A program made the position numbers and the translations under genes. 64,000 nt of DNA from Phyto melanocephala (taxonomy: Eukaryota > Arthropoda > Insecta > Diptera > Rhinophoridae): the NCBI GenBank assembly GCA_941918925.1, contig OW799235.1, positions 47,532,491-47,596,490 on the forward strand. Reading direction: 5' to 3'. Of this stretch, positions 22,685 to 34,265 are shown in pieces. The notes beneath the pieces are model-generated. The model had not been told where the DNA came from and searched no databases. It was given only the letters and a program-made list of their open reading frames with translations. Position 1 is the stretch's first letter. The number at the start of each line of letters is the position of its first letter.

Positions 22685-23720
22685 CTGCGTGTGCATCTGT
22701 AAAGAAAAGTCCTCCTAAGGCAGTGCTTCATTCATGGGAGGAACCAGAACACAATTGGCAGCGAATACATATCGACTACGCTGGTCCATACCAGGGTCAT
22801 TATTTTCTTGTTGTCATCGATTCAAAGTCGAAGTGGGCTGAAGTGGGAGTAACTTCATCTATACCAACCTCCTCGTTAACCATAGACATTTTACAAAATA
22901 TCTTCTCAAGAAATCGATATCCGGACGTCATGGTTTCGGACAACGCCACCATTTTTAAAAGTGAAGAATTTACAACATTTTGCAACGATTCGGGTATATT
23001 CCAGAAATTTATAGCTCCAGGCCATCCAGCTACAAATGGATTGGCTGAAAGAAACGTCCAGATGCTTAAACAACGGTTAACATCCATGGTTAATGATAAA
23101 TCACCAATTGCCAAGAAAATAAGAGAAATTTAATTCAAATACAGAGCAACACCCCTTCGTAACGGTAAGACTCCGTCAGAACAATACCTGGGAAGACCAA
23201 TCAGAATAAAATTAGATGCGTTAAAACCTTCAAATTGTGGTAAAAATTCGGTACCTCAGGGTAAAGTTAGAAAATTATGTGAGGGAGACCGAGTCCAAGC
23301 CCGATATTATGCTTCAAATAAATCATCGTGGAAACTGGGTATCATACTCAAAAAACTGGGTCATCTTCATTATATCGTTAAACTTGACGATGGGTTTATA
23401 TTCAAACGTCATATAGACCAGCTTCGTTCGACCGATGTTGGGAGTAACGATCCATCAGACGATCACCAGCCAAGTATGAGTCCGCCAGATAAGGATCATG
23501 AAGTTGAGCAAGAAATTATCACCCAATTGCATTACCAAGCAGTTTATCAAATTTACCGGTAGATTGCCTAACAGTTCTGTAACTCCAACAAGACCGCAAG
23601 AGTCTACTGAGAACGAAGAACAACCAACTTCGAGCCAGACTACCGGGACTGAAAGTAATCAACAAGACAGCCGACCAGCACGAAGAAATCGTAACCGCCT
23701 CAGTACTTAAAAGATTACGT
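22685..23720 (+). pseudogene. Ty3/gypsy integrase and Pol C-terminus
   Basis: Integrase core with all three acidic residues in place: HIDYAGPYQGHYFLVVIDSK (first Asp), MVSDNATIFKSEEF (second Asp) and GHPATNGLAERNVQMLKQRL (Glu). A TAA at 23131-23133 interrupts the frame, after which it continues through RATPLRNGKTPSEQYLGRP and a C-terminal chromatin-type module (SWKLGIILKKLGHLHYIVKL). A Ser/Thr/Asn-rich tail in a shifted frame ends at 23710. The style matches mag/K02A2.6-like gypsy elements. Protease, reverse transcriptase and RNase H are absent to the left, where A-family sequence begins at 22678. The LTR follows 74 bp downstream. Confidence 0.8.
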
Positions 23721-23783
23721 TAGAGACTGATTGCAGTATTCAACTAATAAAAATTATAAGTTTCAAAATAAGTGAGGGAGAAT

Positions 23784-24024
23784 TGTAGTATCCAAAGTAC
23801 AATGTGGCATCTTGCACATCTAACATCTTTAATGTAACAAACATCTGGCATCACTGTGTATGCAGCTGTCAGAGATATAAAAGGCACGTTGTCTTTCTTC
23901 TTTTTTCTTTTTTCTGATCCATCATATATAATTGCAACTTTAACCATTGTCATTATTAATTTTTAAGAGATTTTAGTATTAAATACATTTTTGAATTATT
24001 AAACGTGCTTTTATTTCAACAACA
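23784..24024 (+). repeat. Probable 3' LTR of the gypsy fragment
   Basis: A purine-rich tract GTGAGGGAG precedes TGTAGTATCC (LTR start). There is a TATA-like GATATAAAAGGCACG near 23875, TTAAATACATTTTT downstream, and a CA end near 24024. The boundaries are estimated, because no second LTR is present to compare. Confidence 0.55.
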
Positions 24025-25351
24025 AACTTCGAAATACAGCATCGTTCCAGTATACTGATTGTTTCTTTTGATAGGCTCTGTTAAATAGCCTTCGGGTTTC
24101 TTTCCTGAGATTAATCAGTTCACCTGTCATCCAGGGCTTTTCTCTTGGGGTTCGTCTTTGTCGGAGTGGACAATGCTCCTCAAAAGTTTCCTTAAAATCG
24201 GCAGTCAGTCTTCCCACCATCGAATCTATCGTGTCCAGATTTACATCCGGTTCCGGATAAGTTTCGAGCTTATGTTGAAGGCTTAACCTAAAATTTGGCC
24301 AGTCTGTTCTGGCCTTATTCCCAAAAGTCACTGGTTTCGGTGGCGGATGAGTTAAGGTCATAAAAATATAGCGATGGGCCGAATAAGAGTGCATATCAGA
24401 TACGTGCCAATCGCAAATTTCATCAATCAAATTTTCTGATCATATAGTCACATCAATTACCTCTTCCCTAATTCTGTTAATAAATGTAGGTTTATTACCT
24501 GAGTTAAGGGTGAATAAGTTATTTGCATTTAGGAATTCCCATAGGTCGTCTCCTCTCTTGTTACAGTTCGTGCTGCCCCAAGAGAGGTGATGCGAGTTCG
24601 CATCACAGCCTATTAAAATATTCCTTCCTGTTCTCCTTGCCGATGTTATTATACTTCTTAAATCCGACGTTGGTGGTAGTGTCGGAGCATCAGAAGGTTG
24701 GTACACCGATGCCAGCATTAAATTGCGTGAGCCATGTATTAAGGTAGTGGCGTCCGCTGTAGATAAATCTGGGGAAAAAAGAAAATTTAAACCCTTATGA
24801 CAAAGTATACATGTTCTGGGTCGAGACCCAGTTTTAGCATAAAATAATTGGTAATCACACTCATTTAAGCCAGTGACTCTGTCCTTAACAGTCCAGGGTT
24901 CCTGTATGAGAACTATGTGTATCTTACCTTTTGTTATGTTTTCCATCAATACTTGTGTAGCCGTCCTGCTCCGATGAAGATTGATCTGCAAGAGCAGTAT
25001 CATTGCTTTTTTCTCTTTATCTGTGGTGAGTTTGGCAATGCTTGCACCTACTTCCTCAACCATTTTGTCTACCATAGAGGTATCCTTTGTGCATAACACC
25101 GTAGTGTCAGCATCTTCTATATTTGAGTCAGAGGTGTCGGAGTCCTCGCCTGTCTTGAGTGGCTGTGGATGCTGAAAGCTCACCCTTGGATCCGATCCCT
25201 CGTTCTCTATTCTTCTTGATGCTTTATCAATAACGGAAGCCAAGTTGCCCACCTCCGAAATTGTTTCCTTACAGTCATTTGATGACGACGACTCGGGGCC
25301 TGCTTGCTCACCACCATTAGCCGCCGGTACTGAGTTTATTAGGCTCTGCAC
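24025..25351 (-). pseudogene. R1/LOA-like LINE endonuclease region
   Basis: Minus-strand frame from 25351 has a Ser/Asp-rich N-terminus. An apurinic-type endonuclease domain follows: LLQINLHRSRTATQVL, IVLIQEPWTVK, then IGCDANSHHLSWGSTNCNK, FINRIREEVIDVTI. A TGA at 24440 is followed in frame by IDEICDWHVSDMHSYSAHRY. The family's SDH catalytic motif here reads SAH. The pre-reverse-transcriptase region (NFRLSLQHKL...RQRRTPREKPWMTGELINLR) continues to 24025, where the gypsy LTR replaces the rest. Reverse transcriptase is absent. The element nicks DNA for target-primed insertion in related families; this copy cannot. Confidence 0.75.
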
Positions 25352-25690
25352 CGTAACTTTTAATTGTTTTATACGTAATTAATTTTCTGGTTTAATTTGG
25401 GAACCGCCCTATCTCATTTTTTTTGGTCCGCGAGGAGTTCTAGGAACCCCTAGGGTCAGAGGTAGTGTACGGGATCTGATCACTACATAATGCGACAAAT
25501 CTCTACTCATTTAGATGGGTAGGTCTTTCCCACTCTATAAAGTGCTCAGGCCCCCCACACTACATCCGACCGACAACCCCCCCTATCCGCCACCTGGGGA
25601 CGCGTCCGATGGGAGTAAAAATAAGCAAACGAGTCCACACGGTGAACAGGCAGTAAGACGTAATGTTAATGTTAAGTAATATGCCGGAAT
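25352..25690 (-). mobile_element. 5' untranslated region of the LINE fragment
   Basis: Markedly GC-richer than its surroundings, with GGGACGCGTC and CCTAGGGGTTCC phrases, ending near the CCGGCATATTACTTAACATT boundary. Position directly upstream of the minus-strand reading frame suggests the LINE's 5' leader. Assignment is by context only. Confidence 0.45.
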
Positions 25691-26041
25691 AATAAAAGTG
25701 CCTAAGAGTATGCTACACATAATAACTTACATAATGTTCGAACAACCAGCGAAATAAACTAATACAAAGATAAATCTGTAGCAATATATATATATAGATT
25801 AAATAATATACATAAGTATTAAGATCGGCTTTTCTTAAAAAAAACTGGATTAGTTTTAATATTTTTTTAAAAAGGTTTTGTTTGAAGTCTGTTAAATTCA
25901 TTTAGTACCTTTGGTGCTTTTGTTATAATACATGATCTCAGAATCTATAAAAAGCATTAAGCTGTTTTTTTAAGTAGATTCGGGACGATCCAAATAATAT
26001 ATACTCATAAACACATGATCTCCAATACATGCTAAGAATAT
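25691..26041. other. AT-rich stretch, probably host intron
   Basis: No repeat or gene recognised. ATAT at 26038-26041 may be the target duplication of the element that follows. Confidence 0.35.
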
Positions 26042-28084
26042 TGTCGGCTAAATCCTGCTAAAACCACTTTTTCAGTAAATTGAGATTTTGATGCCGTGTG
26101 GTAGAGAACACCGCGTTACAAAAACGAGATTTTGTTATGTCCTATGAACCGAATATACTTTTTCGGAAAGGTGAGAAAAAATAAAAATACACGTGTACCG
26201 GCGATTTTCATGTACACTTCAGATTTTTTTTAGTGTCCGTCTGTCCGCCTGTGTGAAAGACTTTGGATCGATTTTTAACCCTTTTCCGTGATTTTTTAAA
26301 AAATAAATTTTTTTTATCAATTCTCAGATTTTCCTATTTTTTTAAATGGTTATCGTTTTTTTTAACAGTTTCAGTTCGTTAAAAAACCGAATTTTTTTAA
26401 TAATTTTGTTATAATAAAATTAAAAATTGTTACATTAAAAATTTCAATGCTTTTAAAGAAACTAAGGCCTTTTATTATTGCGTTTGTTAGCGTTTGTGTC
26501 AGTATCGCGACAAATATACCAACAGTATTCGCCAAGCATATGCGTTATGTCTTGTCCCTTAAAGTGCTTTTAAATAGCCTGATGAAACTTTTCGCCATGC
26601 TCATCGCTACAAGCTCCTAAATCATCAGGAAAAAATTTTAAATGATTGTGAAGGAAATGGATCTTTAGTGACATTAATATGCCCATTTCGCCATATGCCG
26701 AATCATTTTTGCGACAATATTTTTATAATTGGCAGCTCGTTTGTTGCTAAGAAACTGCTCAATAACGGCAACTGTGCCTTTCCATGCACGTTGTTCGATA
26801 GCATTCAATTTTGATGAAAATTCATAACTTGCAACTATTTTTTTATGGGTAATTGTTACCGATGAAGCAGCACGACTTTAAGGCTGTTGACCGATGCATC
26901 GATGAAAAATCCCACTCCTCTGAAATATGAGGGTAACCAATTTTTGCAAACATCAAATCAATATCATAACAATAATTCAGGTTTTTTCCCCAGATATTTG
27001 AGCAATTTAAAAAATTGGTCATATGGAATAGTGCTACCTCGATCACAAGCGGTTGTTATTTTTAAATCAGCCGCCACTATATTCCACTGCTGAAAGCGTG
27101 ATGCAAAGAGTTCCGCTGCTCCCTCGACAAATTTCCGTCTCTTACAAGGTCATGCGGCACTGCAGTCCCAAGTTCACTGGGTGTACAAATTCCGATATTC
27201 GATGCAAGAAATGTTGATAGCATTTTTGGTACTACTGTTGGTTCTCCATCGCTTATTTCGGGAACATCATCAAAAATCTCCACTGAAGCCGCTATACGTT
27301 CTTGTGGTAAGTACAGAACCGCTGGAATAACCGATTTTACATGAGCGTAGCGAATTTTGTTGCGGCGAAAGTATTAGTACCCTTTAGTTTGAGTAAAAGT
27401 TACGCAAAAGTAGCACAATTCATTGCAGTGCTCCGTACGTGGTAGATAAATTGTTGGTACAGCGTACTTTATTGTTGACCTTCCATTAGTAAACTTGCAT
27501 AAACTTCTATAGCAATAGTCGCACACCACTTGCGGAGTATACCACAAATAAGGAACATACAAAGTCTTGAATATTTTCTGAAACGAATTAACCACTGTTT
27601 TTGTAATATTATTAAAATTTTTACGTGGTGTGAATAAGCCATAAACATAACAAAAGTTATTTTGAGTCGGGCACTGCATTTTTGGAGTCCCTTCAAGTTA
27701 TGCTGAAAAAAGTGAAAAAAATATTTAAAAAAAATTCAGGAAAATCTGAGAATTGATAAAAATCACGAGTCTGCCTGCAAATATTCAGCTCGATTGGATC
27801 ACGGAAAAAGGGTAAAAAATTGATCCAGTCTTTCACACAGACGGACAAAAAAATAAAAAATTCAGACTTGTGCATGGAAATCGCCGATATACGTGTATTT
27901 TTTTTCTGCTTTTTCCTAAAAAGTATATATGGTTCATAGGACAGAATGTGTGTAACGCGGTGTTATTAGTTCAGTGTTTATTACTAACTCCCAATTTGAA
28001 ATATTTATGAAATATATGAAAATTTTTGTCTCTGCTGTAAAAATTGCTGAAAGGGAGTTAGCAGGTTTGCATATTAAGCCGACG
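26042..28084 (-). mobile_element. Family X transposon, copy 2, with long inverted repeats
   Basis: Inner arms 26107-26345 and 27700-27964 are clear inverted repeats. They share AACACCGCGTTACA, TGTCCTATGAACC, TACACGTGTACCGGCGATTT-type sequence, GTCCGTCTGT, GTGAAAGACT and TATCAATTCTCAGATTTTCC. A weaker outer match (GTCGGCTAAAT...CTGCTA with GTCGGCTTAAT...CTGCTA) extends the ends to 26042 and 28084, where ATAT stands on both sides. The only gene inside is the family X relic on the minus strand. Size 2043 bp (1858 bp if the inner arms are the true ends). Confidence 0.75.
26462..27679 (-). pseudogene. Family X gene, copy 2
   Basis: Begins MQCPTQNNFCYVYGLFTPRK at 27679 and continues to VVCDYCYRSLCKFTNG, then VPTIYLPRTEHCNELCYFC, the same Cys pairs as copy 1. 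Later frames carry PYPHISEEWDF-type sequence in place of the EWRLFID block (about 26950), a short CCFIGNNYP, and downstream LKFFPDDLGACSDEHGEKFH (26581-26650), HMLGEYCWYICRD and a stop at 26462. It has lost much of the middle, with stops and shifts throughout. It is compact and fills the element between the inverted repeats, which supports it being the element's own gene. Function is not established for the family; a transposase role is inferred from context. Confidence 0.65.
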
Positions 28085-28141
28085 ATATGATATTTCTATA
28101 TTCACTTCTATTATATACGTATATCAAACGTTCTTTTTCAG

Positions 28142-28351
28142 GTTCAGTTGCAAGGGGAACTTCGGAAAATATTTATCAACTTATTCAGAAATATGAAATA
28201 TTGGAACTACTTAAAACAGAGCTTGCAAAAACAAGTGCAAACAAATACACTCAAGAAGTCTGCTTAAGTACTCTATGCTCTATATTTCAACACTTTCCGT
28301 ATACGATTTCAAACTTTTTTGATGAACATTGTACTTTAAGGTACTTTTTAG
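28142..28351 (+). CDS. Internal exon of a host armadillo-repeat gene, ARMC8-like
   Basis: A pyrimidine-rich acceptor (CGTTCTTTTTCAG) precedes 28142 and a strong donor (TTTAG|GTAAGT) follows 28351. The exon is 210 bp and starts with two bases of a split codon. It reads GSVARGTSENIYQLIQKYEI, LELLKTELAKTSANKYTQEV and CLSTLCSIFQHFPYTISNFF without a stop. The pattern GS.A.GT..N...L, then CL..L..IF, resembles the second armadillo repeat of ARMC8, a subunit of the GID/CTLH ubiquitin ligase. This is the only stretch that looks like host coding sequence. The other exons must lie outside the window or be too diverged to see. The family X element ends 57 bp upstream, leaving the acceptor intact. A weaker donor (AAG|GTACTT) lies at 28341. 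Confidence 0.6.
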
Positions 28352-29485
28352 GTAAGTTTTTTTTACTGCTATTTTATATGTAGATAATATTATATTAAAT
28401 GTAAATAGACCTACCCTTATTGCCCGCGTGGTATCATTAAAACAACGAAAAGTGGTAATAATCAAATAGCCCTATCTGTATATAAGTTTTTACAGACCTT
28501 TTGTTTTTATTTTTTTTTTATGCTTAGGCTTATAGGTCCTTAATGTATTTTAATGTAAATAAAAATATTTTATTATATTGTTCAAGGTTATAATTTTTTA
28601 GTTACAATTTAATTAAAATTTTATAAATGAAAAGAAATAAAACGAAAATAAAATATTGTTTATTTGAACTTTACTTAAATTTATTAATTTATTTAATAAA
28701 TGATATATATTTTGGCTTAGGTTAATTTTCATAAATTATTAAAATTATTCCGATATTATCCGAGTGAAATGAATTTTTTAAACCAACTATGGCTTCATTT
28801 TCAGCACTCTTTACCTGTAATTTGAAAATACTATTTATGTAACATTTTAATACAATTAGAAAATGCGAAATTTTTATTTTATTATCAAATTACATTTCTT
28901 GATGTTCACATTCTTAACACAATAATAATACGAATAACAAAGTAAAAGCAACAAGACTCTCACTTTAATAAATAAATCGTTGTAAACCATTTTTGGCTTG
29001 AAATCACTTTCTTTTATTAAACTTCCTAAAACATTTTGAAATTAAATTATAAACATTAAAAAATACTAAAAAAATTAGCCGGGTGGAATAGTTTTAAAAC
29101 CAGCTACCATTTATTCATCAGCACTCATCGGTTTACTCATATCTAAGGTAGATAGCTTTAAAAGTTCCCAACTTCCTTTTGCAATGGCTTCGCAATGCCG
29201 AAACCAACGCTGATTACAAAAGTGTCGATGTCTATCGCCTTATCGTCGATCACATTCAAGTCAATCGTACACAATGTTTCCGATATTTAGATGTTTTCAT
29301 CCTGTTACGTTAAGTTCGTCCTTACCGAAAAGGAACAAGACGTCACAAAGGCTTCTAAAGGAGCAAAAAAAATTTCCAACAAGAATTTCTGAATAAGTTT
29401 GTTTTTGAATAAGATTTTCCTTTTTTTACTTTCAATGCATAATTTTTGATTATTTTTATTGAAGCTGCTGATGGATGAAGTTTAA
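28352..29485. other. AT-rich sequence, probable intron
   Basis: Follows the exon's donor site. Between 29090 and 29400 base composition is more balanced and there are short open phrases (such as FVLTEKEQDVTKASKGAKKI near 29310-29370), but I recognise no protein or repeat. Confidence 0.35.
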
Positions 29486-29530
29486 CAAGTAAGACCACTA
29501 TATTCGGCTGTGCCGAATTTTTTATACCCA
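29486..29530 (+). repeat. Isolated palindromic module
   Basis: AACAAGTAAGACCACTATAT then ATTCGGCTGTGCCGAAT and TTTATACCC: the left end of the A/B-family repeats without the body. Confidence 0.65.
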
Positions 29531-29554
29531 TTACCTATTTTCCGTTCTTTTATA

Positions 29555-30110
29555 GCTGGGTTTTTTTCCCGCAATTTTTTGTTTTCCGGGAATGCGAGAT
29601 TTATTCTTTAATTTCCCGGGATCCCGCAGCAAAACAAATAAACAGTAAATTTGTTTTTAATTAATACAAAAACTTTTTATTAAAAAGCATAAAATAGTTT
29701 ATAATGTTAAAGAAACACTTCAAAACTATAAAAATTAATAAAGTAACTTGAATTTAAATTACAAATTGAGTAAAAATATTTTTTTTTTTAATATTTTTTG
29801 TCTAGATACGAGATCAAATATGAAAACAAAAAACAAATATACAGGTACTTCAGCTATGAGATCAAAAATAAAATCATTAGAAATCAATTTCAAAAACATG
29901 TAAATACAATGTATAATTAAAAAAATATAACGTAAAAATTTTTAACGACTTAGAAAATAATCTTTAATATGGTCAAAGTCTATTTCTGATTTTATTAACA
30001 TATTGCCCTGTTACAGAAAACACTCGTTCACTTTATATCGATGTTGGATGAATAGTTAAAAGTGCATTTAACAAATATAGAATATTTTGAGTTTGAGTAA
30101 AGTTAAAAAC
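29555..30110 (-). mobile_element. hAT relic with dimerisation-domain fragment
   Basis: Left edge GGGTTTTTTTCCCGCAATTT and TCCCGGGATCCCGC match 8930-9000. On the minus strand around 29975-30050 the phrase SERVFSVTGQYVNKIRNR is a hAT C-terminal motif, with a stop just before it. The rest is eroded beyond recognition. Confidence 0.6.
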
Positions 30111-30840
30111 AACCTTGAAAAAAAATTTTTATGAAAAAGAAATGATTATTTAATTTGCGAAAAGAATGAAAAAACATAAAAATCCTAAATAGAATTTGTC
30201 TCGCAACTTTTATCTTTTTTAATTTGGAGCATAATTAAAAAAACGAGAGAAAAAAATGAAATTGCATTCGCAAACATAATTTTTTGCGTATTATGATACA
30301 AACTATTGTTATTGCGTGACTACACGTTGTGAAGGGTATATAAGATTCGGCATGGCCGAATATAGAACTTTTACTTGTTAAATGTTAAGTTAAAAAAGCC
30401 TTGAAGAAAAAATTTGTATGGAAAAGAAATGTTTTTTTTTTTATTTATTCTAAAAATTGATTGGCAGAGGTACGTAATCAAATAGCCAGGGTATTCCACG
30501 TTGGTTCCGGCTCCGTAAATCCACCTATACCTCTGTATAGGAAGTCGGAGACACTTGAACAATAGTATAAGTTGAGTTTTATGGTCCTCCTCCAGTTAAA
30601 AAAGACGTTGGTTCAGTCACCGCAAGACGACCTATACCATTGTATAGGAAGTCGGAGACATCTGAACATATTATTATACTGAGTTTTATGGAACTCCTCC
30701 AGTAAGAATAATTTGAGTTTAGTTGGTACTCCTCCAGTCAAGAAAATGAGTTTAGTTGGTATTCCTGCAGTTAATCCAATTAAAATATATGCACGCGGTT
30801 AATTGTAGAATAGTCTGGAAACTGTATCCAAACACAGTGT
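30111..30840 (-). repeat. Composite repeat C, copy 2 (inverted)
   Basis: Reverse-complement of 9160-9900, including the module (AGATTCGGCATGGCCGAATA, 30340-30363), the CTCCGACTTCC phrases and the GGAGTACCAACTAAACTC units. It ends where the A-family copy starts at 30841. Confidence 0.7.
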
Positions 30841-31014
30841 ATTATTTTGTTATTAACAATAATCGCAATGGAATAATATCTTTATACTAAAATATGTAAC
30901 ACTTTCTTTGTATAATTTCGATATGCTACTAAAATGTTTTCGCAAATTTAGTCTTTAATGAAAGTGGGCGTTGTATTAGGCATGTCAATGTAGTTTCTTC
31001 TAATAAATAAAACT

Positions 31015-31048
<34 letters not shown>
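30841..31048 (+). repeat. A-family repeat, left half (split by Helitron)
   Basis: TATTATTTTGTTATTAACAA through AATAAAACTGAGATATATAT corresponds to 7065-7245 of the full copy. It ends in a (TA)n run at 31019-31048 next to the Helitron CTAG. The continuation lies at 41593. Confidence 0.85.
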
Positions 31049-31049
<1 letters not shown>

Positions 31050-32716
31050 TAGCACTTAACCCCCTACTTCGTTAGCGCAGTTCTTACTATTTATTGAATA
31101 CTCAAGTTCTTTTTTTAATTATTAAATATTTTTGGTTCAATTTATGAAAATTTTTATCTCTGATTCAATTTACTGAGAAAAATAAAAAGTAGAGTAAGGA
31201 TATATCGGGCATATATTTCCTAACTAAAAGCAAGTTCAATGCTACTGAGCTTCAGAAATTAAGATTCACTAAAACTTCCACTTGGTTTATTATTACCTTT
31301 ATTTAGAATTCAATACAATATATAAAAAATGAGAAAAAGTAATTTTCGTCGTACGTAATATTAGGATTTAGACCTCGGATCAAAGAATCTATGTTTACAA
31401 ACGTAAAAATAAAAAGAGTACAATAAAAATGCGAAAAGACTTTTTTGTGTCTCCAATATCATTTAAATTTGCAAATTGAATCAACAATCCTTTACTTCAC
31501 TATTTTAGCTTTATAAACGTAGGAAATACAAAAAGTCCCATTAAAATTCAGAAAAGTACCTTCTTGGTCGCCCATAAAATATTTAGTCTTACCTTGTGTC
31601 AATAGTCACTAATTTCGAAATTCTTGCTTCTCAAACGTTAAAAATACAAAAAGTACCATACAAATTCAAAAAAGTACCTTTGTGGTAGCCCATAACATTT
31701 TCAGTTTCACCTGGAATCAAAAGTCCTTGATTGTAAGATCCTACCTTCATAAACGTAGAAAATAGAAAAAGTATCATAAAAATTTAAAAAAGTACCATCT
31801 TGGTCGCCCATAACATTTTCAGTTTCACCTGGAATCAAAAGTCCTTGATTGTACAATCCCACCTTCATAAACGTAGAAAATACAAAAAATACCATAAAAA
31901 TTCAAAAAAGTACCTTTTTGGTCGTCCATAACATTTTTAGTCTCACCTTGTATCAATATTAAATATTAAAATTATATAAAATTCTAGCTTCGCAAACGTT
32001 GAAAATACAAAAAGTACCATACAAATTTAAAAAAGTACCTTTTTGGTTGCCCATAACATTTTTAGTCTCACCTGGAATCAATAGTCCTTGATTGTACAAT
32101 CCTACCTTCATAAACGTAGAAACATTAAAAATACAAAAAGTACCATAAAAATTCAAAAAAGTAAACGTAGAAACGTTGAAAATACAAAAAGTACCATAAA
32201 AGTTCAAAAAAGTACCTTTTTGGTCGACCATAACATTTTTAGTCTCACCTTGTATCAATAGTCACTAACTTCAAAATTCTAGCTTCGCAAACGTTGAATA
32301 TACAAGAAGTACCATACAAATTAAAAAAAGTACCTTTTGTTATACCTATAACATATTAGTCTCACCTGGAATCAATAGTCCTTAATTGTACAATCCTACG
32401 TCATAAACGTAGCAAATACAAAAAGTACCATGAAAATTCAAAAAAGTACCCTTTTGGTCGACCATAACATTTTCTGTCTCACTTTGTATCAATAGCCACT
32501 AATTTAAAAATTTTAGCTTCACAAACGTTGAAAATACAAAAGTACCATAAAAATTCAAAAAAGTACCTTTTTGGTCGCCCATAACATTTTTAGTCTCACC
32601 TTGTATCAATAGTCACTAATTTCAAAATTCTAGCTTCGCAAACGTTAAAAATACAAAAAGTACCATACAAATTCAAAAAAGTACCTTTTTGGTCGACCAT
32701 AATATTTTAAGTCTCA

Positions 32717-32729
32717 CCTTGTATCAATA
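32717..32729. repeat. LINE target-site duplication, left
   Basis: CCTTGTATCAATA, identical to 34729-34741, lies in a satellite monomer. The monomer sequence continues normally after the right copy. Confidence 0.85.
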
Positions 32730-34265
32730 TAAGGAGTTTATTTTCAATCGATACTTTAGAGTTTCTACCAATAAGCCATTTAATTTTATTGTATTTCAAA
32801 TTGAGTTCAGTTTCCTTTTTTTTAATATGGTGCGTCCATTTAAGCTTCATATCAAGCGTTATGCCGAGGTATTTGGCACAATTTGAATATGGGACCGTAG
32901 TATTTAAAATCTTTATTGGTTTATACGAAATATTTTTATAAGTAAAATCGACGTGGATAGATTTTGTTTCATTTAATTTTATTCTCCATGTTTGTGTCCA
33001 TTTGACTAATTTATTCACTGATTCTTGTAATAAAGACGATGATTCCTCTTCGTTGTTACCAATACATAGTATACAGGTATCATCTGCAAATGTGGCTATT
33101 CTGCTGTTTATAGGTAAAAGAGGTATATCAGCTGTGTATAACAAATATAAAATTGGGCCAAGAACACTTCCTTGTGGTACCCCAGCGCCTATTTTTCTTA
33201 ACTCTGAGTATTTCTGCCCCTGCTTAACTCTGAAGTACCGATTTTCGATGTAGGACTCTATCACGGATGTATATTGTATTGGAAGCTGCGTTTTAAGTTT
33301 AGTAATTAAGCCTTTATGCCAAACCTTATCGAAAGCTTGAGCAACATCAAGGAAGATAGCCGAACACACTTTTTTTTGTTCCAAACATTCTTCTATCGTA
33401 TGAGTTATTCGGTGAACTTGGTCAATTGTGGAATGTTTTTCCCTAAAACCGAATTGATAAGATGGTATCAATTGTTTCCTTACAATTATTTCTTTTAGTC
33501 TTTTTGAAAACAGTTTCTCAAATATTTTTCCCATTACCGGGAGCAAAGATATCGGTCGGTATGAGGATACAAGATTAGTATTTTTTCCTGGTTTTTGTAT
33601 CATTATAACTTCGGAAACTTTCCAATTTAAAGGAAAATAATTTAGGTATAAACAGGCGTTCATAATGGCGTTCAGATTAATAAGAGCTTTAATCGGTAGA
33701 TTTTTTAGTATTTCTCCAGTAATTAAATCAAACCCTGGACTTTTTTTGGATTTTAGATTAGATATCTCTCTAGCCGTTTCGGATATTGTAAAAGGTTGGA
33801 TTTCCATGGACTCTTGTGCGGTTATAGATAGGTTGAAATCAGTTATTATATCATAGGGTTGAAAAGTCGTATATAGGTGTTCAGCAAATGTTTCAGCTTT
33901 CTCATCGTCACATTTAGCCCATTGACCATTTTGTTTTTTGATTGGTGGGTTTTGTAGTGTTGGGCGTTTAAGATATTTTGTTGTTTTCCACAACGAATAA
34001 TCGTTTATTTCCGTTGATGACAAGTTTTCCATTTTTTTGCCTAAGTTTTTGTTTTTAAAGTCTTTTATTTTTTCTTTGAGTAGCTTAGTTAGCCGATTTA
34101 ATTGAATTTTAATGGGCGGAAATCTAGTTGACTGCCATTTTTTCCTTACTTTTCTTTTTCCATAAATTAGATCTAAAATTTCTGGTGAGTAGGTCTGCTG
34201 TATAATTTTTGGTTTGTATTTTGGGGTACTTAGCCAAGCAGCTTGTTGCAGTTGAGAAGTTAGTA
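32730..34265 (-). pseudogene. Jockey-like reverse transcriptase, inverted part of ORF2
   Basis: An uninterrupted frame of about 510 codons starts after the endonuclease domain (LLTSQLQQAAWLSTP) and contains the full reverse transcriptase palm. Landmarks are KRKVRKKWQSTRFPPIKIQL, KSKKSPGFDLITGEILKNLP, SSYRPISLLPVMGKIFEKLF, FGFREKHSTIDQVHRI, AIFLDVAQAFDKVWHKGL, GVPQGSVLGPILYLLYTADI and the catalytic FADDT. The C-terminal part GITLDMKLKWTHHI follows, then the frame runs into satellite. The enzyme copies element RNA at nicked DNA in related Jockey, X and BS elements. There are no stops, so the copy is young, but it lacks ORF1, the endonuclease and a contiguous C-terminus, so it is non-functional. 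Confidence 0.9.

Noticed and set aside
29090..29400. Possible host exon in more balanced sequence
   Set aside because: Short frames on the plus strand are interrupted and I could not identify splice sites or a protein family.
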